Positions 6,587 to 11,913 of a stretch of 12,135 nt of DNA are shown piece after piece (the stretch's first letter is position 1; each line of letters begins with the position of its first letter). The stretch covers positions 1 through 12,135 of the forward strand of contig DATEXQ010000022.1 of the NCBI GenBank assembly GCA_035256745.1, read 5' to 3'. This stretch comes from DATEXQ01 sp035256745 (lineage in GTDB: Bacteria > Patescibacteriota > Microgenomatia > UBA8517). Both the position numbers and the translations under genes were made by a program. The notes under the pieces were generated by a model. It did no database searches, was not told the DNA's origin, and saw only the letters and a list, made by a program, of their open reading frames with translations.

Positions 6587-6610
6587 AATCTCTAAATTTT
6601 TTTAGAGATT
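6587..6610. terminator. Perfect AT-rich hairpin downstream of hisS
   Basis: AATCTCTAAA (6587-6596) and TTTAGAGATT (6601-6610) form a perfect 10-bp stem with a 4-nt loop. It begins 3 bp after the hisS stop on the minus strand and precedes the EamA promoter. The position suits a hisS terminator, but there is no downstream U-run on the minus strand and the stem has few G-C pairs. Confidence 0.45.
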
Positions 6611-6613
6611 TAT

Positions 6614-7855
6614 TTATGAGGCTTTTATGGTTTCTATTGCTTTCTCGAATTTCATAGATTCCTGAGATTTTTCCTGAAGGTTTTTAAGAGTAACTACTTC
6701 TTTTTCTATCTCATTTGGTCCCGCAATTATTACCCAGGGAATACCTTTTTTGTCGGCATATTTTAGCTGTTTATCCAATTTTTCATCACCCGGGAAAAGT
6801 TCGCAATTTATCCCTTTTGCTCTTAATAACTTCGCTAAATCGATGGAATTAACAAGAAGATCCTTTGAAAAGATTGTTATCAGAACCTTGGTGGGAGTTA
6901 AGGGTAAATCTGGCCAAAGATTCAATTCTTCGATGCAATCGCAGATTCTATCCAAACCTATTGTTGTTCCGACCGCAGGAAGGTTAGGACCACCCAATTT
7001 TTCAATTAAATTATCAAATCTGCCTCCTCCTGTGATGGAGCCGATTTTTGGTGTTTCCACAACCGTTTCAAAAATACTGCCTGTATAATAATCAAGACCT
7101 CTTACCAAAATGGGATCAAATTCGATGTTTTTAGCTCCCATTTTATTGGCAATACTTATAATCTCTTTTAAGTTGTCATCCATTTCGGCTGTTTTTAAAT
7201 TTCCGAAAAGTTTTTTGATGGTTTCTTTGTTTAGCCCTTTATCTTGGAGTTCTTTTTCCACTTCGTCTTGAGTTTTTTTGTCCAATTTGTCTATCGATTG
7301 AAGAATGGTTTGAGATTTTTCTTGTTTGATACCCGATTTTTCAATTATGTTGAAAAGAACCTTTCTGGAATTTAAACGAATTTTGTAATCGGTGAAATTA
7401 AGTTTGGTAAGCGAGACAGATATAATTGCTAAAATTTCAGCATCGGAAAGGGAAGATGTAGAACCGACAGTATCGACATCGCATTGGTAAACCTCTCTGT
7501 ATCTTCCTTTTTGGGGTTTTTCTGCTCTGAAAATGGGTTGTATTTGATATCTTTTAAAAGGTATTGGTAAGTTTGGATATTGTGCCATTACACGAGATAA
7601 GGGAACCGTAAGGTCGTATTTTAAACCCACAGCTCTTTCTCCCTGGTCTTTAAAGAGATACATCAATTTTTCCGCTTCCTCTCCGTATTTCCCGAGCAAG
7701 ACATCCTGATATTCCAAGGTGGGAGTAGAAAGTTCCGAAAATCCATATGACTCGAAGACTTCACGCAATATAAAAATAACCCGATTTCGTATGGTCATTT
7801 TTTCGGGTAAAAAGTCTCTAAATCCTTTCAAAACTTGAATTTTCTTTTTATCCAT
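6614..7855 (-). CDS. hisS: Histidyl-tRNA synthetase
   Basis: A 413-residue class II aminoacyl-tRNA synthetase charging tRNA-His. Motif 1 region: VLKGFRDFLPEKM at 8-20. Motif 2: FRAEKPQKGRYREVYQCDVD at 109-128. The histidine-specific HisA block ILVRGLDYYTGSIFE is at 249-263, with GGGRFDNL at 277-284, and motif 3 is AVGTTIGLDRI at 294-304. The C-terminal anticodon-binding domain (about 322-413) has KVLITIFS and the WVIIAGPNE strand. The length is normal. The ATG at 7855 is chosen because MDKKKIQVLKGFRD matches the family N-terminus and a promoter places the transcript start there. The open frame upstream to 7996 runs through the 3' end of the neighbouring gene and encodes only Leu/Pro-rich text. 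The insertion-domain region (160-245) is Lys/Glu-rich. Motif 2 (YQCDVDTVG) resembles archaeal/eukaryotic-style HisRS more than the E. coli version. Confidence 0.96.
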   Translation of the reverse strand: MDKKKIQVLKGFRDFLPEKMTIRNRVIFILREVFESYGFSELSTPTLEYQDVLLGKYGEEAEKLMYLFKDQGERAVGLKYDLTVPLSRVMAQYPNLPIPFKRYQIQPIFRAEKPQKGRYREVYQCDVDTVGSTSSLSDAEILAIISVSLTKLNFTDYKIRLNSRKVLFNIIEKSGIKQEKSQTILQSIDKLDKKTQDEVEKELQDKGLNKETIKKLFGNLKTAEMDDNLKEIISIANKMGAKNIEFDPILVRGLDYYTGSIFETVVETPKIGSITGGGRFDNLIEKLGGPNLPAVGTTIGLDRICDCIEELNLWPDLPLTPTKVLITIFSKDLLVNSIDLAKLLRAKGINCELFPGDEKLDKQLKYADKKGIPWVIIAGPNEIEKEVVTLKNLQEKSQESMKFEKAIETIKAS

Positions 7856-7861
7856 ACCCTT

Positions 7862-7890
7862 ATTATCTATGATTTCGGTCTTTTGGGCAA
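7862..7890 (-). promoter_or_regulatory. hisS promoter, leaderless
   Basis: On the minus strand, -35 TTGCCC (7890-7885), 17-bp spacer, -10 GATAAT (7867-7862). The predicted start is 7855, exactly the A of the hisS ATG. The promoter fits within the 49-bp gap after the upstream gene's stop. Confidence 0.6.
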
Positions 7891-7904
7891 ACAGATTAGA
7901 AAGT

Positions 7905-8654
7905 TTATGGAGTGGGGAAAGGAGAGGAAGATATGGTTGGTTTGGGAGATGCGGTTGGTTTTGCGGAAGGAGGTGTAGAAGGGGTAGAGCTGGCACTTGG
8001 TGTTGTTGATATTACGTATATTTTTCTAGCCTCAAAAATATTGTTATTCATGATTCCGAAAGCAATTATAGAATCTTCGGTTTCAATATCCGAGAATTTA
8101 ATTTTTGTTTCCTTTTGGTCTACCAGGGCAATTACACTGACTAAATTAGTGGGTTCTAGAATAAGTTTTTCGTTTAATGAAGATGTTAATTCCAAACTGT
8201 TTTTGCTGACTTTGGAAGCTTTAGCAAATACGGAAATTCTATTTGAGGGTTTCATTGCCTCTGTTACCAAAATTCTCGTGGCATTAAGAACGCTGTTGCC
8301 GTTTTTATAACCCATGGCAATAATAAAATCACCAATGGCGATATCGGCAAGTTTGATGGTTTTTGTGGATTTTCCAACGCTTACAAAAACAGTGTCTTGG
8401 TTTGATGATATTTGTAATATTTCGCCGGTTTTTCCTTCTCCATCAAGAAGAAATTTTCTTATTTGAATAGTTGTAGAAGAAATATCCGTGATTGTACCTA
8501 TATATGATTTCGGATTACTAAGAACTTGGGTTACTTTTTCCTGAACCTTTTCCCTTATCGATTCCGAAGACGAGGTGGCGGTTTCGGCTTTTAAAAGTTT
8601 TACGGTTAGAAAAAAAAGAATTATTGATAATATTATTACTGTTATTTTTTTCAT
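7905..8654 (-). CDS. Exported two-domain beta-rich protein with Pro/Ser/Thr tail, function unknown
   Basis: A 249-residue secreted or anchored protein. Residues 1-23 are a hydrophobic signal/anchor (MKKITVIILSIILFFLTVKLLKA). Two similar beta-rich units follow. The first, about 48-125, has YIGTITDISSTTIQI, then VFVSVGKSTKTIKLADIAIGDFIIAMG and LNATRILV. The second, about 128-215, has FAKASKVSKNSLEL, then IKFSDIETEDSIIAFG and FEARKIYV. The G-x-I...T-I...GD-x-I-x-A-x-G pattern resembles OB-like domains of uncharacterised exported proteins (DUF5666-like, not verified). The last ~33 residues are Pro/Ser/Thr only, as in an exposed cell-surface linker; no LPXTG is seen. The start at 8654 gives a clean signal sequence and follows the preceding stop by 4 nt, indicating coupling; the longer frame to 8723 overlaps that gene. 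No enzymatic motif is visible. Confidence 0.75.
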   Translation of the reverse strand: MKKITVIILSIILFFLTVKLLKAETATSSSESIREKVQEKVTQVLSNPKSYIGTITDISSTTIQIRKFLLDGEGKTGEILQISSNQDTVFVSVGKSTKTIKLADIAIGDFIIAMGYKNGNSVLNATRILVTEAMKPSNRISVFAKASKVSKNSLELTSSLNEKLILEPTNLVSVIALVDQKETKIKFSDIETEDSIIAFGIMNNNIFEARKIYVISTTPSASSTPSTPPSAKPTASPKPTISSSPFPTP

Positions 8655-8658
8655 AAAT

Positions 8659-9087
8659 TCATTTTGCAAACTCACTCGACAACACAACAATAAGGTTTTG
8701 GGTGTTTGAATTACCGCTTTCATCGAATGAAGTGATGACTATTTCGTTTGCGCCTCCTATTAAATCTACCAGTTGTTGAAAACCACCGTTCATATCCGCT
8801 TTAATTACGTAATCCTTGCTTTCAGCGGAAATCGTAACCCAAGCATTTGGTTTCGTTGCCCCGCTTACAGTTATCGGACTTTCAGTCACGACATCTGCAT
8901 CTTCAGGTTTGGCTAAGGTTAAACCAATCTGTGGCTGTGGAGTAGGAGAGGAGGATTCTTCAGAAGGCAATGTTTCAGAAGTAGAACCGTTGGATTTCAT
9001 GGATGAATTTGCCTTCCAGATACCGAACGCGATAATAAGTCCGAATAAAGATCCGGCTAGAATTGCGAAAAATATTTCCTTGCGCAT
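8659..9087 (-). CDS. Single-pass membrane protein with extracellular Ig-like domain
   Basis: A 142-residue protein: short cytoplasmic start, one transmembrane helix (about 5-24), a Ser/Pro/Glu-rich linker (28-53), then a beta-sandwich-like domain at about 55-138. Its pattern (LAKPEDADVVTESPITVSGAT, then PNAWVTISAES, ADMNGGFQQLVDLIGGANEIVITSFDESGN) matches the Ig-like modules (glucodextranase-B/Big type) often found on bacterial surface proteins. It probably binds or displays something outside the membrane; no catalytic motif is seen. The ATG at 9087 lies 2 nt from the predicted transcription start. It ends with TGA, the only non-TAA stop among complete genes here, and is coupled to the exported protein gene downstream. 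Confidence 0.78.
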   Translation of the reverse strand: MRKEIFFAILAGSLFGLIIAFGIWKANSSMKSNGSTSETLPSEESSSPTPQPQIGLTLAKPEDADVVTESPITVSGATKPNAWVTISAESKDYVIKADMNGGFQQLVDLIGGANEIVITSFDESGNSNTQNLIVVLSSEFAK

Positions 9088-9095
9088 TAGAGTTT

Positions 9096-9125
9096 ATGAT
9101 AACAGGCGTGCAGACACTATATGAA
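9096..9125 (-). promoter_or_regulatory. Promoter of the Ig-like/exported protein pair, leaderless geometry
   Basis: On the minus strand, extended -10 TGTTATCAT (9104-9096) with a weak -35 TTCATA (9125-9120) at 18 bp. The transcript would start near 9089, two bases before the ATG at 9087. Confidence 0.5.
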
Positions 9126-9137
9126 AACTTCAGGTAC

Positions 9138-9166
9138 TTGTCAAGTAAAGAAGGGTTTGGTACGAT
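9138..9166 (+). promoter_or_regulatory. Promoter of the MBL-fold hydrolase gene
   Basis: -35 TTGTCA (9138-9143), 17-bp spacer, -10 TACGAT (9161-9166) preceded by TGG as an extended element. The predicted start is about 9173, giving a leader of about 5 nt before the ATG at 9178. An in-frame ATG at 9121 lies upstream of this promoter and is therefore disfavoured as the start. Confidence 0.6.
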
Positions 9167-9177
9167 GCAAATGCTTT

Positions 9178-9834
9178 ATGGAAATAACGTACTTGGGTCA
9201 CTCATCCTTCAAGATAAAAACCAAAGAAGCATCTTTAGTTACGGATCCATTTGACCCGCAAATATTAGGAATAAAATATCCAATAACTGAGGCAGATGTT
9301 GTAACAATATCCCACGATCACCCCGATCATAATTACCTGGAGAGGATAAGAGGTTACCGAAAAGTAATAACTGAACCGGGTGAATATGAACTATCCAATA
9401 TTTCGATAATAGGAATACCCAGTTTCCATGACGATAAAAATGGAGAAGAGAAGGGAAAAAACGTGATTTATGTTTTTGAAATTGAAGAAATAAGAATTGC
9501 CCATTTGGGAGATTTAGGTCACAAACTTACTGATAAAATGTTAGAGGATATAGGAGAAATTAATGTTTTAATGATAAATTCAGGACACCCGATGTCGTTA
9601 TCAGCCAAAGATGCTGTGGAAATAGTAAGAGCAATTGAGCCGGAAATTACATTACCAATGCATTACAAGAAAGAGGGAGTAAGGGGAGGATCATTATCTA
9701 ACCTTGAATCCGTCGATGCCTTTCTTAAGGAAGTAGCCCTTCCTGTTGAAAGAATTCCAAAACTTTCTATAAAGATATCCGATCTTTCAGAAGAAGAGCA
9801 GAAAATAGTTCTTTTGGATATTAAGGAAAAGTAA
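9178..9834 (+). CDS. Metallo-beta-lactamase-fold hydrolase, UlaG/UPF0173-like
   Basis: A 218-residue cytoplasmic protein of the metallo-beta-lactamase superfamily (beta-lactamase_3-like branch). It starts MEITYLGHSSFKI, a canonical N-terminus for this branch. The metal-binding signature is H46-D47-H48-P49-D50-H51 in TISHDHPDHN, with further candidate ligands H84 (PSFHD), D112 (HLGDLGH) and H162 (LPMHY). All expected positions are filled, so it should bind two metals and be active. Members hydrolyse varied substrates, including lactones, phosphodiesters and RNA; the specific one cannot be told. Family members often have a Gly-rich PVGG-like stretch where this protein reads INSGHP (133-138). 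The start is set by family similarity and by the promoter. dnaB follows 50 bp downstream with its own promoter. Confidence 0.88.
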   Translation: MEITYLGHSSFKIKTKEASLVTDPFDPQILGIKYPITEADVVTISHDHPDHNYLERIRGYRKVITEPGEYELSNISIIGIPSFHDDKNGEEKGKNVIYVFEIEEIRIAHLGDLGHKLTDKMLEDIGEINVLMINSGHPMSLSAKDAVEIVRAIEPEITLPMHYKKEGVRGGSLSNLESVDAFLKEVALPVERIPKLSIKISDLSEEEQKIVLLDIKEK

Positions 9835-9842
9835 AACTGCCA

Positions 9843-9871
9843 TTTACATAGATTCTAGTTGGTGCTAAATA
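9843..9871 (+). promoter_or_regulatory. dnaB promoter, very short leader
   Basis: -35 TTTACA (9843-9848), 17-bp spacer, -10 TAAATA (9866-9871) preceded by TGC (9863-9865) as an extended element. The predicted start is about 9878, seven bases before the ATG at 9885. No Shine-Dalgarno is present. Confidence 0.5.
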
Positions 9872-9884
9872 TATCTTTAATTTT

Positions 9885-11207
9885 ATGGCAGAAAATCCAC
9901 AAGTAAGAATTCCGCCTCATTCGGTAGATGCTGAAGAGTCTGTACTCGGTGCTCTTCTTTTGGATAAAGATGCAGTTGTTGCAGTTGCTGAATTTTTACA
10001 TCCAGAGGATTTTTATGACGATAGACATAAAGAAATCTTTTCATCCTGTATTGAGCTTTACGAAGACAGAATCCCCATTGACGTATTAACCGTAGCAGAT
10101 AGATTAAAAAGAAAAAAATTCTTAAAGAAAATAGGAGGGGTAAGTTATTTGGCAGAGTTGGTGAGTAGAGTCCCAACTGCCGCCCATGTTGAACATTATG
10201 GAAAAATCGTCAAAGATGCTGCAACCAAAAGATCTCTGATGGCTGCAGCAAGTAGGCTTGTGGGTCTTTCTATGGACGATTCATTGGCTGCAGATGAGCT
10301 TTTGGATAAAGCCGAAGCAGAGGTTTTTTCATTAACTCAAAAACATTTATCCAATACATTTACTCCCATAAAAAGTGCACTAGCAGAAAGTTTTGACAGA
10401 CTTGACGAACTGCATAAACAAGCGGAAGGATTAAGAGGTGTCCCAACCGGTTTCAAAGATTTGGATGATACTACGGCAGGTTTTCAGAAATCAAATCTTT
10501 TAATTTTGGCATCAAGACCCGGAGTTGGGAAGACTTCTTTGGCATTAAACATAGCACAAAATATTACAGTTAGGTATAACCGACCCGTTGCTTTATTCTC
10601 CTTGGAAATGAGTAAGGAGGAATTGGTGGATAGGCTACTGGTTTCCCAAGCAGATATCGATGCCTGGAAATTAAAAACAGGAAAACTTTCGGAAGATGAT
10701 TTTACGGCACTTTCTAACGCCATGGGTGTTTTGGCTGAGGCTCCTCTTTATATTGACGATACACCTGCTCTTTCAATTCTTGAAATGAGAACCAAAGCAA
10801 GGCGATTGCAAGTAGAAGTGGGAATTGATCTTATAATTGTCGATTATCTACAGTTGGCAAGAAGCAGGCAATTGGAAAACCGGGTACAGGAGGTCTCGGA
10901 AATTACACAAGGTCTTAAAAATTTGGCAAGAGAATTAAAAGTTCCAGTTTTGGCAATATCCCAACTATCAAGAGCTGTTGAGCAAAGAGGAGAAAAAAGA
11001 CCGCAGTTGGCAGATTTGAGGGAGTCGGGAAGCATTGAACAAGATGCCGACGTTGTGATGTTTTTATGGAGAGAGGATGAAGAAAATTCGGAAAATATAG
11101 CCTTGGAAATAGCAAAACACAGAAACGGACCGCTTAAAAGCATAAAACTAGTCTTCAGAGGAGATAGGATTAAATTTTACGGAAGAGAAACAAAACGTTC
11201 GAATTAA
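9885..11207 (+). CDS. dnaB: Replicative DNA helicase DnaB
   Basis: A 440-residue hexameric 5'-3' helicase that unwinds DNA at the fork. The N-terminal domain (about 5-105) begins PPHSVDAEESVLGALLLD, the standard DnaB start, with the EDFYDDRHKEIF helix. After the linker helix (about 155-185) the RecA-like domain opens with GVPTGFKDLDDTTAGF. Walker A is RPGVGKTS (211-218), the catalytic Glu is E241 in FSLEMS, and Walker B is LIIVDYLQL (316-324, D320). The sensor AISQLSR is at 358-364, DLRESGSIEQDADV at 377-390, and the arginine-finger region AKHRNGP at 410-416 (R413). There is no intein and no truncation. SSB, encoded 8 kb away, is its fork partner. dnaB commonly sits just after rpsR-rplI in bacteria, but here it is separated from that cluster. 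Confidence 0.97.
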   Translation: MAENPQVRIPPHSVDAEESVLGALLLDKDAVVAVAEFLHPEDFYDDRHKEIFSSCIELYEDRIPIDVLTVADRLKRKKFLKKIGGVSYLAELVSRVPTAAHVEHYGKIVKDAATKRSLMAAASRLVGLSMDDSLAADELLDKAEAEVFSLTQKHLSNTFTPIKSALAESFDRLDELHKQAEGLRGVPTGFKDLDDTTAGFQKSNLLILASRPGVGKTSLALNIAQNITVRYNRPVALFSLEMSKEELVDRLLVSQADIDAWKLKTGKLSEDDFTALSNAMGVLAEAPLYIDDTPALSILEMRTKARRLQVEVGIDLIIVDYLQLARSRQLENRVQEVSEITQGLKNLARELKVPVLAISQLSRAVEQRGEKRPQLADLRESGSIEQDADVVMFLWREDEENSENIALEIAKHRNGPLKSIKLVFRGDRIKFYGRETKRSN

Positions 11208-11214
11208 CGTTTTT
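11192..11214. terminator. dnaB terminator hairpin, possibly bidirectional with tRNA-Leu
   Basis: AAAACGTT (11192-11199) and AACGTTTT (11206-11213) form a perfect 8-bp stem with a 6-nt loop that contains part of the dnaB stop codon. The 3' arm runs into TTTTTATT, giving a short U-rich tail on the plus strand. On the minus strand, tRNA-Leu transcription meets a T6 run (11220-11215 region) and then this hairpin. Confidence 0.5.
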
Positions 11215-11230
11215 ATTAAAAAATACTTTG

Positions 11231-11316
11231 TGGCCAGGGAGGGACTCGAACCCTCATGAGGTATTAGCCCCACACGATTTTGAGTCGTGCGCGTCTACCA
11301 ATTCCGCCACCCGGCC
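11231..11316 (-). tRNA. tRNA-Leu, anticodon CAA
   Basis: The 86-nt class II tRNA folds fully by eye on the minus strand. The acceptor is GGCCGGG with CCTGGCC (one G-U pair). The D-arm is GCGGAATTGGTAGACGC, and the anticodon stem CACGA/TCGTG encloses the loop CTCAAAA, giving anticodon CAA (reads UUG). The long variable arm is GGGG-CTAATA-CCTC, the T-arm GAGGG-TTCGAGT-CCCTC, and the discriminator is A (11231). CCA is not encoded, so a CCA-adding enzyme must complete it. The long variable arm, A discriminator and anticodon all indicate leucine. It converges on dnaB. Confidence 0.95.
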
Positions 11317-11332
11317 TGATAGGAATCTATAT

Positions 11333-11361
11333 ATTTTACCAAATTGGCCTTAAAATTGGAA
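11333..11361 (-). promoter_or_regulatory. tRNA-Leu promoter
   Basis: On the minus strand, extended -10 TGGTAAAAT (11341-11333) with a weak -35 TTCCAA (11361-11356) at 17 bp. The predicted start is about 10 nt before the mature tRNA 5' end at 11316. Confidence 0.5.
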
Positions 11362-11381
11362 CCTTATGTAAAAAGAACAGA

Positions 11382-11412
11382 AAATAATATTCTATATTAT
11401 TTATTTATAAAT
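11382..11412. promoter_or_regulatory. AT-rich inverted repeats upstream of the 109-residue gene promoter
   Basis: AAATAATAT (11382-11390) and ATATTATTT (11394-11402) form a perfect 9-bp stem with loop TCT, followed immediately by the 10-bp palindrome ATTTATAAAT (11403-11412). Both lie just upstream of, or in the -35/spacer zone of, the promoter at 11418-11426. They could be operator-like sites, or chance in a very AT-rich stretch. Confidence 0.3.
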
Positions 11413-11417
11413 TCTTT

Positions 11418-11426
11418 TGATATAAT
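11418..11426 (+). promoter_or_regulatory. Extended -10 promoter of the 109-residue gene
   Basis: TGATATAAT at 11418-11426 is a perfect TATAAT with an extended TG element. No good -35 is seen 17 bp upstream. The predicted start is near 11433, giving a leader of about 45 nt, unusual for this window. Confidence 0.65.
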
Positions 11427-11465
11427 ATGGCATCACAGTTTATTTTGCTCTTTTTATCCGAATAT

Positions 11466-11471
11466 AGGAGG
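11466..11471 (+). promoter_or_regulatory. Consensus Shine-Dalgarno AGGAGG
   Basis: AGGAGG ends 6 nt before the ATG at 11478, ideal spacing. It decides the start of the downstream gene over the in-frame ATG at 11427, which lies directly after the -10. It is the only strong Shine-Dalgarno before any gene in this window. Confidence 0.8.
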
Positions 11472-11477
11472 TGTTTA

Positions 11478-11807
11478 ATGTTAATAAGCAAATGGAAGGC
11501 TGAACCTTATTGGAAGGTTCAAGAGATGTATGGACCTACGTTTGGTGGAGGTTTTTTAAATGATGCCATTATATGTAGGGAAATATTTGGCGGAAAGTTA
11601 TTTGGAGTATTCCATAACAGTGTTGATGCCGAAAGGGTATGGAATAACATTGCTGTAGAAATTCCTGGCGATACACGAGTCCAGATTGAACAGAATTCTT
11701 TTGAAATTTCTAGAGATTTTAGTTCTATAATATGGAATTCGGATCATTCTCTGGTATGGATAGAATTTAAATTAGTTTTAGACGATAACCATTTCGGAAT
11801 AAGCTAA
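11478..11807 (+). CDS. Hypothetical protein, 109 residues, unrecognised family
   Basis: I do not recognise this protein. It is soluble-looking: no signal peptide or membrane helix, five Trp residues (SKWK, PYWKV, RVWNN, IIWNS, LVWIEF), an acidic C-terminal half and no Cys-His metal cluster (one Cys only). The N-terminal part has WKAEPYWKVQEMYGPTFGGGFLNDAI with a Gly-rich turn. The C-terminal part alternates hydrophobic and polar residues as in beta strands (TRVQIEQNSFEI, SLVWIEFKLVLDD), suggesting a small alpha/beta or beta-rich fold. The start is fixed by AGGAGG at 11466. Its expression signals differ from all neighbours: extended -10, leader of about 45 nt, strong Shine-Dalgarno. It is a monocistronic unit between tRNA-Leu and efp, followed after 28 bp by a GC-rich hairpin. 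The coding bias looks ordinary for the region, so it is probably real. Confidence 0.7.
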   Translation: MLISKWKAEPYWKVQEMYGPTFGGGFLNDAIICREIFGGKLFGVFHNSVDAERVWNNIAVEIPGDTRVQIEQNSFEISRDFSSIIWNSDHSLVWIEFKLVLDDNHFGIS

Positions 11808-11835
11808 AAGCAAAACTGTGGTGGATTTAACCTGT

Positions 11836-11891
11836 GGGGCGGGAACCATGTAAAAATTAGTAAAATACTTTTTCCATGAGATTCCCGCCCC
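11836..11891. terminator. Long GC-rich hairpin between the 109-residue gene and efp
   Basis: GGGGCGGGAA (11836-11845) pairs perfectly with TTCCCGCCCC (11882-11891). Inside, CATG (11847-11850) pairs with CATG (11875-11878), AAAA with TTTT (11870-11873), and AGTA (11859-11862) with TACT (11866-11869) around an AAA loop. Nearly the whole 56 nt can form one interrupted stem of about 22 bp. It is the most GC-rich patch of the region. The position fits a terminator for the upstream gene, but no U-tract follows. It ends 6 bp before the extended -10 of efp and overlaps its -35 zone. A small RNA, attenuator or mobile palindromic repeat are alternatives. Confidence 0.55.
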
Positions 11892-11896
11892 CTAAA

Positions 11897-11905
11897 TGTT
11901 AGAAT
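11897..11905 (+). promoter_or_regulatory. efp promoter, extended -10, near-leaderless
   Basis: TGTTAGAAT at 11897-11905 is an extended -10 whose predicted transcription start, about 11912, is two bases before the efp ATG at 11914. The -35 zone lies inside the 3' arm of the GC-rich hairpin and is not recognisable. Confidence 0.5.
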
Positions 11906-11913
11906 TAGTAAAC

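Noticed and set aside
7856..7996. N-terminal extension of hisS to an upstream start
   Set aside because: The extra 47 residues are Leu/Pro-rich, overlap the 3' end of the upstream gene in another frame, and lie upstream of the hisS promoter; the HisRS N-terminus begins at MDKKKIQVLKGF (7855).
8655..8723. Longer start for the exported two-domain protein
   Set aside because: It would overlap the Ig-like gene and put 23 residues before a clean signal sequence that starts at 8654.
9121..9177. ATG at 9121 as the MBL hydrolase start
   Set aside because: It precedes the predicted promoter (9138-9166), and the family N-terminus MEITYLGHSSF begins at 9178.
9883..10176. Minus-strand open frame over the dnaB N-terminus
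   Set aside because: It is the antisense shadow of the conserved DnaB N-terminal domain; no promoter or family similarity.
11231..11807. tRNA-Leu as an integration site for a mobile island carrying the 109-residue gene
   Set aside because: Integration normally uses the tRNA 3' end, which faces dnaB here; no integrase and no repeated tRNA 3' fragment is present.
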